DNA from: an uncultured Nitrosomonadales bacterium
GTDB taxonomy: Bacteria; Pseudomonadota; Gammaproteobacteria; Burkholderiales; Methylophilaceae
DNA: 32,544 nucleotides
Direction: 5' to 3'
NCBI GenBank assembly: GCA_913058475.1
Contig: CAJXQA010000010.1
Coordinates: 1-32,544 of the forward strand
The translations under genes were made by a program, and so were the position numbers. The notes beneath the pieces were generated by a model, which had not been told where the DNA came from, did not search any database, and saw only the letters and a list, made by a program, of their open reading frames with translations. Position 1 is the stretch's first letter, and every line of letters begins with the position of its first letter. Shown here piece after piece: positions 7,746 through 16,214 of the stretch.

Positions 7746-8111
7746 ATGATGGTAAAAAAAAATGTTTTGGGGAAAAAATTAGAAGTTTGTAGTCTGGAGC
7801 CACTCACAGGGTTCTTTAGAGATGGAAGTTGTGCTCACTGCGAGACTGACAGTGGACAACATACTTTATGCGCTGAGATGACCGATGAATTTTTACAATT
7901 CTCAAAAGAAAAAGGAAATGACCTAACAACGCCTAGGCCAGAATTTAATTTTCCTGGACTGAAAGCTGGGGATAGATGGTGTTTATGTGCAAGTCGCTGG
8001 CTTGAATCTGCTGATGCCAGTAGTGCACCTGCGGTAATCTTAGAAGCCACCAACGAGAAAGCTTTAGATATAGTTGAGATAAGTGATCTGAAATATCATG
8101 CAAAATTATAA
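7746..8111 (+). CDS. DUF2237 family protein
   Basis: A 121-aa protein matching DUF2237 across its length: NVLGKKLEVCSLEPLTGFFRDG, then CAHCETDSGQHTLCAEMTDEFL, and DRWCLCASRWLES near the middle. Five or more conserved Cys and one His suggest metal or redox chemistry, but no function is established for the family. Two adjacent ATGs (7746 and 7749) follow AAGGG at 5 and 8 nt, so either could be used. Its end abuts the 3' end of the convergent 6S RNA gene. Confidence 0.88.
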   Translation: MMVKKNVLGKKLEVCSLEPLTGFFRDGSCAHCETDSGQHTLCAEMTDEFLQFSKEKGNDLTTPRPEFNFPGLKAGDRWCLCASRWLESADASSAPAVILEATNEKALDIVEISDLKYHAKL

Positions 8112-8118
8112 ATTTTTT

Positions 8119-8298
8119 GATGCTGCCTAGATTAGCATCCAGAACCAAGGGTTCAGGTGGTAATAGACTAAGAAGTTTTAGGTTCACACGCCAAGAGCCC
8201 TTAAAAGGTAACCCAATCGTGTGTGATCACACCACATTCTGATTGACTAAAACCGATGCTATAGACTAGTTCAAGGAATAAATAATCTAAGCAACATC
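8119..8298 (-). ncRNA. ssrS: 6S RNA (SsrS), inhibitor of housekeeping RNA polymerase
   Basis: The 180-nt stretch after zapA folds as 6S RNA. A 16-bp closing stem forms between GATGTTGCTTAGATTA (5') and TAATCTAGGCAGCATC (3') with two G-U pairs. A 5' bubble arm holds CGGTTTTAGTCAATCAGAATGTGGTG, an apical part contains GTGATCACAC, and the 3' bubble hairpin is GAACCCTTGGTTC (8142-8154). These correspond to the closing stem GAGAUGUU/GGCAUCUC, the AAUGUGG element and the GAACCAAGGGUUC hairpin of E. coli 6S, and the length (184 nt in E. coli) agrees. Position directly downstream of zapA is the classical proteobacterial location. 6S mimics an open promoter and sequesters sigma-70 holoenzyme in slow growth. 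Exact ends are uncertain by several nt. Confidence 0.93.
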
Positions 8299-8312
8299 AA
8301 AAAAATTAAACT

Positions 8313-8597
8313 TTAACTTTCCAGCGCTTGATCAACTAGAGAAGTTAGGTTGGATATCTTTTTTTTGTAATCTACGATATGGACGCTTGAAGTCACATCA
8401 TGGTTCAAAAATTCATGTGTAATATTTAACGCAGCCATAATAATAGTTTTATCTACGCCAATAATATTGCCAGACTTTTGAACTTCATCAATTTTATTAG
8501 CTAAATAATTTATTGATTTCTGAAGGTTAGCTTCCTCTTCTTCAGGACATGCAATTGTAAAATCTCGACCTAATAATTTAATTTCAACTTGTTTCAT
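8313..8597 (-). CDS. zapA: Cell division protein ZapA
   Basis: A 94-aa protein with the ZapA N terminus (VEIKLLGRDFTIACPEEEEANL), then a globular part and a C-terminal coiled-coil helix. The family Asn-Ile-Thr/His helix (ALNITHEFL) is visible near 55-63. ZapA bundles and stabilises FtsZ filaments at the division ring. It starts 2 nt after the stop of the small coiled-coil gene upstream, so the two are very likely translated from one message. 6S RNA follows. Confidence 0.95.
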   Translation of the reverse strand: MKQVEIKLLGRDFTIACPEEEEANLQKSINYLANKIDEVQKSGNIIGVDKTIIMAALNITHEFLNHDVTSSVHIVDYKKKISNLTSLVDQALES

Positions 8598-8599
8598 AA

Positions 8600-8791
8600 T
8601 TAGTTTGGAAGTTGACCAAGAAGATTTTCGATTTTCATGGTGGCCTCATTTATCTTAGTCTTCAAAATTTTATTTTCTTCCTGTAATTTTTCAACAGAAG
8701 GTTTCATTTCATTATTTTCTTGCCTAAGTGAGCCGACAGCATTAACTAATTCAGTTAACTTAGCTTCCAGTGTTGTAATTTCTTCATCCAT
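8600..8791 (-). CDS. Small coiled-coil protein, ZapB-like (TIGR02449 type)
   Basis: A 63-aa protein made almost entirely of heptad repeats (LEAKLTELVNAVGSLRQEN and LQEENKILKTKINEA), ending in MKIENLLGQLPN. That ending is characteristic of the short cell-division-associated family found just upstream of zapA in beta- and gammaproteobacteria. By analogy with ZapB it could bridge ZapA-FtsZ assemblies, but this is inferred from fold and position. The ATG is at 8791, with xerC 47 nt upstream on the same strand. Confidence 0.85.
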   Translation of the reverse strand: MDEEITTLEAKLTELVNAVGSLRQENNEMKPSVEKLQEENKILKTKINEATMKIENLLGQLPN

Positions 8792-8838
8792 TTGTTAACT
8801 ATAATTTAATTCATTAAGGCTATCAATGAAAACTTCTT

Positions 8839-9732
8839 TCACTTCTTATTTTTTTTAGCACGTGGGTGAGCTTTGTCATAAGTTTTTGATAAATGCTGAA
8901 AGTCTAGATGGGTATAAATTTGTGTGGAGCTGATATTTTCATGACCTAATAACTCCTGAACAGCTCTTAAATCTTGGCTTGATTGTAATAAGTGAGAAGC
9001 AAAACTATGTCGCAGTAAATGGGGATGAATATTTTCGGATATTCCCTGTTTCTTAGCCCAAAATTTTAAACGATATTGAATAGCTCTTTGCGTCAGCCCT
9101 TTTGTTTGTTTAGTTAAAAAAAGAATCGAATTACTATTTACGTTTATAAGTTGGGCACGAATTTTAATCCATTTTTTGAGTGATTGAATTGCTTCCTTCC
9201 CTACAGGGACAATACGCATTTTCTTCCCTTTACCCAAAACTGTAATAATTTCATCCGAAAAATTAATATCTTCTAGTTTTACATTAACCAATTCAGATAG
9301 TCTTAAGCCTGAAGAATAAAATAGCTCCAAAATGGCATGATCTCTCAAAGAAATAAAGTCATCTCCGGAAATATTGACTAACTTTATAGCTTTGTCTACA
9401 GAAAGTGTCTGGGGTAATTTTTTACTCTTTTTAGGTGCCTTAATTTCCAATACCGGATTATGCTTGTAATGATATTGATCAACAAGGAAAACAAATAGAC
9501 CTTTCCATGATGAGAGAATTCGTGATAATGAATTACCACTGAGTCCTCTTGCATGAAGTGATGCAATGCTAGTCCTAATATTATTTGATTTTAAATCCTC
9601 AAGTGATACGCCTTTATTATATTTAACCAACATGTCGATATCTCTGAAATAGCTTTTAACTGTGTGATCGCTTAATCTTTTTTCGAACAATATAAAATTT
9701 TTATAAGCTTGAAGCTGTTTTATATCATTCAT
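8839..9732 (-). CDS. xerC: Tyrosine recombinase XerC
   Basis: A 297-aa site-specific recombinase that, with XerD, resolves chromosome dimers at dif. It has an N-terminal SAM-like core-binding domain (about 1-90). The C-terminal catalytic domain carries the full catalytic set: R144 (SSGLRLSEL), K168 (LGKGKK), H238 and R241 (HPHLLRH), H264 (LLGHENIS) and the nucleophile Y273 (TQIYTH). XerC is chosen over XerD because it directly follows dapF (12 nt), the conserved dapF-xerC linkage. No mobile-element features flank it, so it is a housekeeping recombinase. Confidence 0.93.
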   Translation of the reverse strand: MNDIKQLQAYKNFILFEKRLSDHTVKSYFRDIDMLVKYNKGVSLEDLKSNNIRTSIASLHARGLSGNSLSRILSSWKGLFVFLVDQYHYKHNPVLEIKAPKKSKKLPQTLSVDKAIKLVNISGDDFISLRDHAILELFYSSGLRLSELVNVKLEDINFSDEIITVLGKGKKMRIVPVGKEAIQSLKKWIKIRAQLINVNSNSILFLTKQTKGLTQRAIQYRLKFWAKKQGISENIHPHLLRHSFASHLLQSSQDLRAVQELLGHENISSTQIYTHLDFQHLSKTYDKAHPRAKKNKK

Positions 9733-9744
9733 AGTCTTATTAAA

Positions 9745-10530
9745 TTAAGCATAGGTATTAAGATTAACCTCTCCTTCAAAACTTATTTCAGCTGTTCCAC
9801 TTAAAGTAAGTGTGCTTTCCATATCCCAATCTATCTGAAGAACACCTCCATCCATATGGACATTGATAGGTGACGCTAAATTATTTTTTGATATAGCAAC
9901 TGCAGCAGCAGCAGATGCTCCTGATCCACAGGCCATGGTAAAACCACTACCCCTTTCGAAAACCTTAAGTTGTATTGAATTTGTATCAATGATAGACATA
10001 AAGCCTACATTAATTCCATCCTTCCAAGAGCTTTGGATATCAAGGGCTATATCATGATAATTTTCTTCTGAAATATTGTTGTCTGCCAAATTTATCACTG
10101 CATGTGGATTTCCAATTGCAACATGATCATAATTAACGCCATGCCTATTAATAGCCTTTCTGATATCAGGTAATCCCATGTCAACTTTGACCATACCTTC
10201 ACTATTTTCTGAAAGTAAAATGATGCCTGCCTTTGTTTCTACTTTTATTGTTGAATTATTTGATAATCTGTAATTTTTTATAAACTTATAAAAACAACGT
10301 GCCCCATTCCCGCACTGCTCAACCTCACCCCCATCAGAATTAAAGATACGATATCTAAAATCAGCATTTTTAGCGTTACTTTTTTCCAGTATAAGCAGTT
10401 GATCAAATCCGATACCGAAATGACGATCCGATAAATTTTTAATTACAGATTTGGATAAGTTGAATTTTTTATCTCTTTGGTCAACGACAATAAAGTCATT
10501 GCCAGTGCCTTGCATCTTTGTAAATTTCAT
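9745..10530 (-). CDS. dapF: Diaminopimelate epimerase
   Basis: Converts LL- to meso-diaminopimelate, giving the precursor of lysine and of the peptidoglycan cross-link. At 261 aa it is slightly shorter than the usual 270-280. It shows the two halves of the fold: N-terminal FTKMQGTGNDFIVVD, the first catalytic Cys73 in EQCGNGARCF, and the second Cys201 in TMACGSGASAAA. The substrate-contacting GNPHAV is at 140-145. It heads the minus-strand run dapF-xerC-zapB-like-zapA-6S and diverges from metK across 62 nt. Confidence 0.96.
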   Translation of the reverse strand: MKFTKMQGTGNDFIVVDQRDKKFNLSKSVIKNLSDRHFGIGFDQLLILEKSNAKNADFRYRIFNSDGGEVEQCGNGARCFYKFIKNYRLSNNSTIKVETKAGIILLSENSEGMVKVDMGLPDIRKAINRHGVNYDHVAIGNPHAVINLADNNISEENYHDIALDIQSSWKDGINVGFMSIIDTNSIQLKVFERGSGFTMACGSGASAAAAVAISKNNLASPINVHMDGGVLQIDWDMESTLTLSGTAEISFEGEVNLNTYA

Positions 10531-10554
10531 ATAAGTATCTTTTTTACAGACTAT

Positions 10555-10584
10555 TTGATATTCTAGCTCTTTTTTGAATATAAA
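10555..10584 (+). promoter_or_regulatory. Candidate sigma-70 promoter for metK
   Basis: TTGATA (10555-10560) and TATAAA (10579-10584) are separated by 18 nt in the dapF/metK gap. Transcription would begin within a couple of bases of the metK ATG at 10593, implying a nearly leaderless message. No Shine-Dalgarno sequence is present before metK, which is consistent with this. AT-rich DNA yields such matches by chance, so confidence is low. Confidence 0.3.
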
Positions 10585-10592
10585 AAATAGTT

Positions 10593-11738
10593 ATGAAAAA
10601 TTATCTTTTTACATCTGAATCCGTTTCTGAAGGCCATCCTGACAAAGTCGCAGATTTAATATCTGATGCTATTCTAGATGCAATTTTAAAACAGGATCCT
10701 GTTGCCAGGGTGGCAGCAGAAACTCTAACAAGTACAAATTTGGTTGTGCTTGGCGGAGAAATTACCACAACAGCTAAAGTCGATTATGAGCAAATTGTCC
10801 GAGATACGCTTAAATTTATTGGTTATGACAATATTGATTATGGAATTGATTATAAAACTTGTGAAGTGCTAATAAAGTATGGAATCCAGTCTCCTGACAT
10901 TGCACAAGGTGTGGATGGAGCATTTGATGATCCACTAGATCAAGGTGCTGGAGATCAAGGGCTGATGTTTGGTTTTGCAAGCAACGAGTCTGATCAATTG
11001 ATGCCACTGCCCATTCATCTTGCACATCGCTTAGTAGAAAGACAGGCCTTAATAAGGAAAAAAGGTATATTAAGTTGGTTAAGACCGGATGCTAAATCAC
11101 AAGTAACGATGCAATATAAAGATGGGAAACCAGAGAGAATTGATACAATTGTGCTTTCTACACAACATGCACCAGAAATTTCTTTGAAAGACTTAAGGGA
11201 AGCAGTAATTGAAGAAATTATAAAACCTGTACTTCCTGAGGGCCTTGTTAAAGGAGAAATTAATTATCTAATCAACCCTACAGGTAGGTTTGTTATCGGG
11301 GGTCCACAAGGTGATTGTGGATTGACTGGAAGAAAAATTATAGTTGATACTTATGGAGGCGCTGCGCCACATGGCGGAGGTGCATTTTCAGGAAAAGATC
11401 CAACAAAAGTTGATCGATCAGCAGCTTATGCCTCTAGATATGTTGCAAAAAATATTGTGGCTTCAGGCTTAGCCGATAAATGTTTAGTACAAGTTTCATA
11501 TGCAATTGGCGTGGCTAAACCGACATCAATTATGGTCGAATCCTTCGGTACAGCAAAAGTATCGGATGAAGAACTTTCAAAACTTGTCATGGAAAACTTT
11601 GACCTTCGGCCAAAGGGTATTGTGAATATGCTTGACCTTTTAAGACCCATATATTCCAAAACAGCCGCTTATGGACATTTTGGTAGAACAGAGCCTGAAT
11701 TTTCATGGGAGAAAGTTGATAAAAAAGATTTAGCTTAA
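10593..11738 (+). CDS. metK: S-adenosylmethionine synthetase (methionine adenosyltransferase)
   Basis: Makes S-adenosylmethionine from methionine and ATP in the cytosol. The 381-aa length is normal. Signatures include [15 protein letters not shown] (about 10-24), [10 protein letters not shown] (about 117-126, a MetK family signature) and [20 protein letters not shown] (about 256-275, glycine-rich phosphate-binding loop). It is followed by an SAH riboswitch and then ahcY and metF on the same strand, giving a methyl-cycle unit. No ribosome binding site is visible before the ATG. Confidence 0.98.
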   Translation: MKNYLFTSESVSEGHPDKVADLISDAILDAILKQDPVARVAAETLTSTNLVVLGGEITTTAKVDYEQIVRDTLKFIGYDNIDYGIDYKTCEVLIKYGIQSPDIAQGVDGAFDDPLDQGAGDQGLMFGFASNESDQLMPLPIHLAHRLVERQALIRKKGILSWLRPDAKSQVTMQYKDGKPERIDTIVLSTQHAPEISLKDLREAVIEEIIKPVLPEGLVKGEINYLINPTGRFVIGGPQGDCGLTGRKIIVDTYGGAAPHGGGAFSGKDPTKVDRSAAYASRYVAKNIVASGLADKCLVQVSYAIGVAKPTSIMVESFGTAKVSDEELSKLVMENFDLRPKGIVNMLDLLRPIYSKTAAYGHFGRTEPEFSWEKVDKKDLA

Positions 11739-11760
11739 AGGAAAAAAAATTCATAGGTCC

Positions 11761-11789
11761 TTGATTTAAAGTTAATTATGAATTAATAT
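11761..11789 (+). promoter_or_regulatory. Candidate promoter in front of the SAH riboswitch
   Basis: TTGATT (11761-11766), a 17-nt spacer and TAATAT (11784-11789) would place a transcription start near 11796, exactly where the riboswitch pseudoknot strand TCCAAG begins. Each hexamer matches consensus at four of six positions. The agreement with the RNA start is the main support. Confidence 0.35.
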
Positions 11790-11794
11790 CCATT

Positions 11795-11867
11795 TTCCAA
11801 GGAACGTTGCGAGATTATTCAATCCCAGGCTTGGATTACAAATGATAAATTTGTAACGACGTTCACC
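11795..11867 (+). promoter_or_regulatory. S-adenosylhomocysteine (SAH) riboswitch upstream of ahcY
   Basis: The segment carries the SAH riboswitch signature CCAAGGAACGTTGC ... CCAGGCTTGGA ... GTAACGACGTTCACC. P1 can form between GAACGT (11802-11807) and ACGTTC (11859-11864). A pseudoknot forms between TCCAAG (11796-11801) and CTTGGA (11830-11835), a perfect 6-bp match. It precedes ahcY, the usual target, whose product degrades SAH. The class acts as an ON switch: when SAH accumulates, the aptamer forms and expression rises. Confidence 0.92.
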
Positions 11868-11900
11868 ATTTACCGTACCAGAACGGGATAATAGGTGAAC
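11861..11900 (+). promoter_or_regulatory. Expression-platform hairpin of the SAH riboswitch
   Basis: GTTCACC (11861-11867) is perfectly complementary to GGTGAAC (11894-11900). Its first bases (GTTC) are also the 3' strand of aptamer P1, so this 7-bp hairpin and the ligand-bound aptamer exclude each other. No U-tract follows, so control is probably at translation or through another downstream fold. The ahcY ribosome binding site AAAGGA lies about 35 nt further on. Confidence 0.6.
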
Positions 11901-11942
11901 AAACTCCCCAACTGGTCACAATTATTTATTTAAAGGAAAAAA

Positions 11943-13364
11943 ATGAATACAGTGACTGAAGCAAAAAACAAAATTAAAGATTACGTAATATCAGATATTA
12001 AGCTGGCTAAATTTGGTAGGCAAGAAATTGCAATTGCTGAAACAGAAATGCCAGGCTTAACAGCGATTAGGGACGAATATGCTGCAAGCCAGCCTTTAAA
12101 AGGAGCGCTTATCAGTGGTTCCTTACACATGACAATTCAAACAGCTGTTCTTATTGAAACTCTTGTTGCATTAGGTGCAGAAGTTCGATGGGCATCATGT
12201 AACATTTACTCAACACAAGATCATGCTGCTGCAGCGATTGCAGAGGGCGGAACGCCTGTATTTGCTTTTAAGGATGAAAGCCTTGATGAGTATTGGGAAT
12301 TTACGCATCGTATTTTTGAGTGGGAAAGTGGAAAATTTTCTAATATGATTTTAGATGATGGAGGCGATGCAACACTTTTACTTCACCTAGGTGTTAAAGC
12401 TGAAAAAGATATTTCAGTTCTTAATAATCCAACTTCTGAGGAAGAAATCTGCTTATTTTCAGCTATTAAAGGAAAATTAAAAACTGACCCGACGTGGTAT
12501 TCAGACAGAATTGGTCATATTAAAGGAGTAACAGAAGAGACCACAACCGGAGTGATGAGACTTTATCAAATGTTCAGGGATAATGAATTAAGTTTCCCAG
12601 CAATAAACGTAAACGATTCGGTTACTAAATCAAAATTTGATAATCTTTATGGCTGTCGTGAATCATTAGTTGATGCAATTAAAAGAGCCACAGATGTAAT
12701 GATTGCTGGAAAAGTTGCAGTTGTTGCAGGATACGGTGATGTTGGTAAGGGTTCTGCTCAAGCATTAAAGGCATTGTCAGCTCAAGTCTGGGTCACAGAA
12801 ATTGATCCTATCTGCGCATTACAGGCGGCAATGGAAGGATATCGAGTCGTTACTATGGAGTATGCAGTTGAACATGCTGATATTTTTGTGAGTGCAACAG
12901 GAAATTATCATGTCATCACACATGAGCATATGAAAAACATGAAGAATCAAGCAATTGTATGTAATATTGGCCACTTTGATAATGAGATCGATGTTGCATC
13001 CTTATCAGACTATGAATGGGAGGAAATAAAACCTCAAGTAGATCATGTTATTTTTCCAGATGGGAAAAGGATAATTCTATTAGCTCAAGGTCGATTAGTT
13101 AATCTAGGTTGTGGAACTGGACATCCAAGTTATGTGATGGGCTCATCATTTGCAAACCAAACTATAGCTCAGATTGAATTATTCACTCAGCCTGAGAAAT
13201 ATCCTTTAGGTGTTTATACATTACCAAAACATTTGGATGAGAAAGTAGCGGTTCTTCAATTAAAGAGTTTAAATGCAGTGCTAACAAAACTTACACCTGA
13301 GCAGGCAAAATATATTGATGTGAAACCTACTGGGCCTTTTAAACCAGATACTTATCGTTATTAA
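11943..13364 (+). CDS. ahcY: Adenosylhomocysteinase (SAH hydrolase)
   Basis: NAD-dependent hydrolysis of S-adenosylhomocysteine to homocysteine and adenosine, removing the inhibitory product of methyltransferases. The 473-aa length is that of the long bacterial form, with its internal insertion of about 40 residues. Visible are [20 protein letters not shown], the Rossmann NAD motif [13 protein letters not shown] (about 263-275), [11 protein letters not shown], and the invariant C terminus KPDTYRY. AAAGGA precedes the ATG. Regulation by the SAH riboswitch is shown by the leader. metF follows after 9 nt. Confidence 0.98.
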   Translation: MNTVTEAKNKIKDYVISDIKLAKFGRQEIAIAETEMPGLTAIRDEYAASQPLKGALISGSLHMTIQTAVLIETLVALGAEVRWASCNIYSTQDHAAAAIAEGGTPVFAFKDESLDEYWEFTHRIFEWESGKFSNMILDDGGDATLLLHLGVKAEKDISVLNNPTSEEEICLFSAIKGKLKTDPTWYSDRIGHIKGVTEETTTGVMRLYQMFRDNELSFPAINVNDSVTKSKFDNLYGCRESLVDAIKRATDVMIAGKVAVVAGYGDVGKGSAQALKALSAQVWVTEIDPICALQAAMEGYRVVTMEYAVEHADIFVSATGNYHVITHEHMKNMKNQAIVCNIGHFDNEIDVASLSDYEWEEIKPQVDHVIFPDGKRIILLAQGRLVNLGCGTGHPSYVMGSSFANQTIAQIELFTQPEKYPLGVYTLPKHLDEKVAVLQLKSLNAVLTKLTPEQAKYIDVKPTGPFKPDTYRY

Positions 13365-13373
13365 GATAATTTA

Positions 13374-14204
13374 ATGGTTAAGGCTACGACATTAAGTTTT
13401 GAATTTTATCCCCCTCAAACACAAGAGGGGGTTATTAAACTAAAGCAAACAGCCAAAGTGCTTAATAAATATAATCCTGAATTTTTTTCAGTTACTTTTG
13501 GTGCAGGTGGATCGACAAAAGAAAGAACCTTAGATACTGTTTTAGAAATAAGTAAGCTAGGCTTTAACGCAACACCACATATCTCATGCATTTCATCTTC
13601 GAAAGCTGAAGTTAAAGAATTGCTAAATAAATACAAGGCACAAAAAATAAATCATTTAGTTGCGCTTCGAGGAGATAATCCTTCAGGAACGATGAATTTC
13701 GGTGAACTTAATTATGCAAATGAATTAGTGAGCTTCATTAAGTCAGAAATGGGAGATACATTTAAAATAGATGTTGGTGCTTATCCAGAAGTTCATCCTG
13801 AGTCAGAAAGTGCAAAACAAGATTTTATAAACTTTAAAAATAAAGTTGAGGCAGGTGCTGATTCAGCAATCACTCAATTTTTTTATAATGTTGATGCTTA
13901 TTTTAAATTTGTTGACGAATGTCAGAAGCACTCGATAAATATTCCTATTGTCCCAGGCATTATGCCGATTTATAACAGTAAACAGCTCATTAGGTTTGCA
14001 AATAATTGTGGCGCTGAAATTCCTAGATGGCTAAAATATAAATTAGAAGATTATAAGGATGATTTAGATTCACTTCGAGAATTTGGTGTAGATTTTATAA
14101 GTGAATTATCTGAAACATTGATTCAATATGGCGTTCCAAGCATACATTTTTATTCATTAAATTATTCAAAGACATTGTCTAAGATAATAAAAAATATATC
14201 CTAA
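13374..14204 (+). CDS. metF: Methylenetetrahydrofolate reductase (NAD(P)H)
   Basis: FAD-dependent reduction of 5,10-methylene-THF to 5-methyl-THF, the methyl donor for homocysteine remethylation. The 276-aa single-domain TIM barrel fits bacterial MetF (about 275-295 aa). Motifs are SFEFYPPQT with the catalytic Glu near residue 10, SVTFGAGG, LVALRGDNP and GAYPEVHPES, plus DSAITQFFYN. Placed 9 nt after ahcY, it probably shares the SAH-responsive transcript: SAH is hydrolysed by AhcY and homocysteine is then remethylated with MetF product. Its stop is 3 nt from the stop of convergent smg. Confidence 0.96.
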   Translation: MVKATTLSFEFYPPQTQEGVIKLKQTAKVLNKYNPEFFSVTFGAGGSTKERTLDTVLEISKLGFNATPHISCISSSKAEVKELLNKYKAQKINHLVALRGDNPSGTMNFGELNYANELVSFIKSEMGDTFKIDVGAYPEVHPESESAKQDFINFKNKVEAGADSAITQFFYNVDAYFKFVDECQKHSINIPIVPGIMPIYNSKQLIRFANNCGAEIPRWLKYKLEDYKDDLDSLREFGVDFISELSETLIQYGVPSIHFYSLNYSKTLSKIIKNIS

Positions 14205-14207
14205 ATT

Positions 14208-14657
14208 TCAGTGAAGTTGCGTTCGTTTATTATGAAATAGTGAATCTTCAACAAATAAGTAGCTATTTTCTTTACCACTTTTCCACAAAGTCATCATGAC
14301 TATCCATCTCATTTCATCAATATTGATATATTTCTGATTTAAAATCATAATTTGATCCAAAATTACTTCAAATTCTGTTGGATTAAGTATTTTTGCATTA
14401 AGTAAGAATGTAAGGAAGGTAAAGCCTTCTTTAGAAATTTTCTCATATTCTTTGTGTGATAAAACTCTTATGCTATTTTTGTTTGTTAACTCAGGACCGT
14501 TACTTAATTTTTCCAAATGATTAAACCAATCAAATGCAGTAGAAATATCCTTGTTATTAAAACCTGCCTCTTCGAGTTCAACAGTAATGGCATTCATATT
14601 TAATTTAGGTTTTGTGCTTATATAATTTTCAAATAAATAGATAAGTAAATCTAGCAT
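14208..14657 (-). CDS. smg: Smg / DUF494 family protein
   Basis: A 149-aa protein matching Smg (DUF494) end to end: MLDLLIYLFENYI, the helix ELEEAGFNNKDISTAFDWF, then RVLSHKEYEKISKEGFTFL and DEMRWIVMMTLW near the C terminus. The molecular function is unknown. In many betaproteobacteria smg lies between dprA and topA near def-fmt. Here dprA and topA are absent and smg stands alone, divergent from def. Confidence 0.93.
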   Translation of the reverse strand: MLDLLIYLFENYISTKPKLNMNAITVELEEAGFNNKDISTAFDWFNHLEKLSNGPELTNKNSIRVLSHKEYEKISKEGFTFLTFLLNAKILNPTEFEVILDQIMILNQKYINIDEMRWIVMMTLWKSGKENSYLFVEDSLFHNKRTQLH

Positions 14658-14694
14658 TGTAAGTAGCCTAAAGTTTGATTAAGAAAAACTAAAT

Positions 14695-14713
14695 TGATAT
14701 TGTTATAATATCA
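14695..14713 (+). promoter_or_regulatory. Extended -10 promoter for def operon within an inverted repeat
   Basis: TGTTATAAT (14701-14709) is a perfect extended -10 element, about 58 nt before the def ATG. It sits inside a perfect inverted repeat TGATATT-GTTAT-AATATCA (14695-14713), which could be an operator covering the -10 box or a chance palindrome in AT-rich DNA. No good -35 box is present, as is common for extended -10 promoters. Confidence 0.4.
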
Positions 14714-14766
14714 GATATGCAATCAAACCAATTAATTCAAATTATTTTTTTAAAAGTTTTTATAAG

Positions 14767-15261
14767 ATGACAATACTAAACATTTTAAAATATCCTGACC
14801 AGAGGCTATACACGATTGCAAATGAAGTAAAGGTGGTTAATAGCAACATAAAAAAGCTAATCTCTGATATGGCTGAAACTATGTATGGTGCACCAGGTAT
14901 TGGTTTAGCTGCAACACAAGTAGATGTTCATCAAAGAATTATAGTTATCGATATTTCAGAAGATAAGAATAATTTATTGGTCCTGATTAATCCAAGATTA
15001 CTAGAAAAGCGAGGAGAAGAAACAAATCAAGAGGGTTGTTTGTCTGTGCCTGAGGTTTTTGAAAAAGTGAAAAGAGCTGAGTGGATAAAAGTCTCTGCTT
15101 TAGATGAAAATGGTAAAAAATTTGAACTAGAGGCGGAAGGACTTCTTGCAGTTTGCATTCAACACGAAGTAGACCATTTACTGGGCAAGGTATTTGTTGA
15201 TTACTTGTCGAATTTAAAGAAAAATAGAATTAAAAAAAAATTAATTAAGTTGAGTAAATGA
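14767..15261 (+). CDS. def: Peptide deformylase
   Basis: Metalloenzyme that removes the N-formyl group from nascent proteins. At 164 aa it has normal length, and its three deformylase motifs are intact: GIGLAATQ (44-51), EGCLSVP (89-95, metal ligand Cys91) and QHEVDHLLG (132-140, ligands His133 and His137, catalytic Glu134). The C-terminal tail is very lysine-rich. Its stop overlaps the start of fmt by 4 nt (ATGA), so the two are translationally coupled; both act on formyl-methionine. Confidence 0.98.
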   Translation: MTILNILKYPDQRLYTIANEVKVVNSNIKKLISDMAETMYGAPGIGLAATQVDVHQRIIVIDISEDKNNLLVLINPRLLEKRGEETNQEGCLSVPEVFEKVKRAEWIKVSALDENGKKFELEAEGLLAVCIQHEVDHLLGKVFVDYLSNLKKNRIKKKLIKLSK

Positions 15262-16214
15262 ATACAGAAAAATTAAGTATTATTTTTGCTGGAACACCAG
15301 AATTTTCGTTACCAGCATTGGAAAAAATTAATTTGGCTGGTTATGAAATCAAACTTGTCTTAACTCAGCCTGATAGAAAGTCAGGCAGAGGTATGAATAT
15401 AAAAAAAAGTCCAGTTAAGCAAAAAGCAATTGAGCTTGATATACCTGTGTGTCAACCTGAATTTTTAAAAAATAATATTGAAGTTATTAATAAAATTGCC
15501 TCAAAAAAGGCAAGTATTTTGATTGTTGTGGCTTATGGCTTAATCATCCCAGACGAAATTTTAAATTTATTTAACGGGCATATATACAATATTCACGCCT
15601 CACTATTGCCAAGGTGGAGAGGAGCTGCACCAATTCACAGGGCTTTAGAGGCGGGGGATGCGGAGACGGGTATTACAATCATGAAGATTGTAAAACAACT
15701 TGATGCAGGCCCGATGATAATGAAAGAGAAAGTGGCAGTTTCAGAGGAAGATACAACTGAAATTTTGTCTAAAAAACTATCAGAATATGGAGCATCAATG
15801 ATAACTAGTTTGCTCGAAAACTTAGAAAAAGGAAAAGTTATCAAATTGGAAGATCAAAACGAAAAAAACGTTACCTATGCAAAAAAAATAAGTAAATCAG
15901 AGTCTATAATTGATTTCAATGATTCTCCAAAGGTTTTATGTCAGAAAATTAGGGCATTCAATCCTTATCCAATGATCAATATAAATTTTGAAGGGAAAAA
16001 TTTAAAGATTATTAAAGCGAAAATTTATAATAAAAAAATAAGTATTCATCTAGCTCCAGGTAAACTGTGCCTATACGGAGATGACTTATTGTTAAAGCTT
16101 GCTTCTGGAGTGATAAAACTAGAAGAAGTTAGATTGGAAGGAAAGAAAACGATGGTAGCCTCAGACTTTATAAAAGGATATCGGGTCATGAAGATTAATT
16201 CAGTCGATCATTGA
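15258..16214 (+). CDS. fmt: Methionyl-tRNA formyltransferase
   Basis: Transfers formyl from 10-formyl-THF to initiator Met-tRNA. The 318-aa protein has the N-terminal formyltransferase domain with [12 protein letters not shown], the catalytic N111-H113 in [15 protein letters not shown] and D149 in QLDAGPM. A C-terminal OB-like tRNA-binding domain follows (about 205-315). It overlaps def upstream and rsmB downstream by 4 nt each, within a tightly packed operon. Confidence 0.98.
   Translation: MNTEKLSIIFAGTPEFSLPALEKINLAGYEIKLVLTQPDRKSGRGMNIKKSPVKQKAIELDIPVCQPEFLKNNIEVINKIASKKASILIVVAYGLIIPDEILNLFNGHIYNIHASLLPRWRGAAPIHRALEAGDAETGITIMKIVKQLDAGPMIMKEKVAVSEEDTTEILSKKLSEYGASMITSLLENLEKGKVIKLEDQNEKNVTYAKKISKSESIIDFNDSPKVLCQKIRAFNPYPMININFEGKNLKIIKAKIYNKKISIHLAPGKLCLYGDDLLLKLASGVIKLEEVRLEGKKTMVASDFIKGYRVMKINSVDH

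Noticed and set aside
7835-8187. Minus-strand reading frames across the DUF2237 gene and the 6S RNA region
   Set aside because: They lie antisense to a conserved gene or inside structured RNA, and have no protein-family features or ribosome binding site.
8839-9732. XerC as the integrase of a mobile element
   Set aside because: It is linked to dapF and zapA, has the housekeeping XerC sequence, and no attachment repeats, cargo genes or tRNA flank it.
11749-11783. Inverted repeat ATTCATA/TATGAAT after metK as a terminator
   Set aside because: The stem is short and AT-only with a 21-nt loop, and no U-tract follows, so it does not qualify as an intrinsic terminator.
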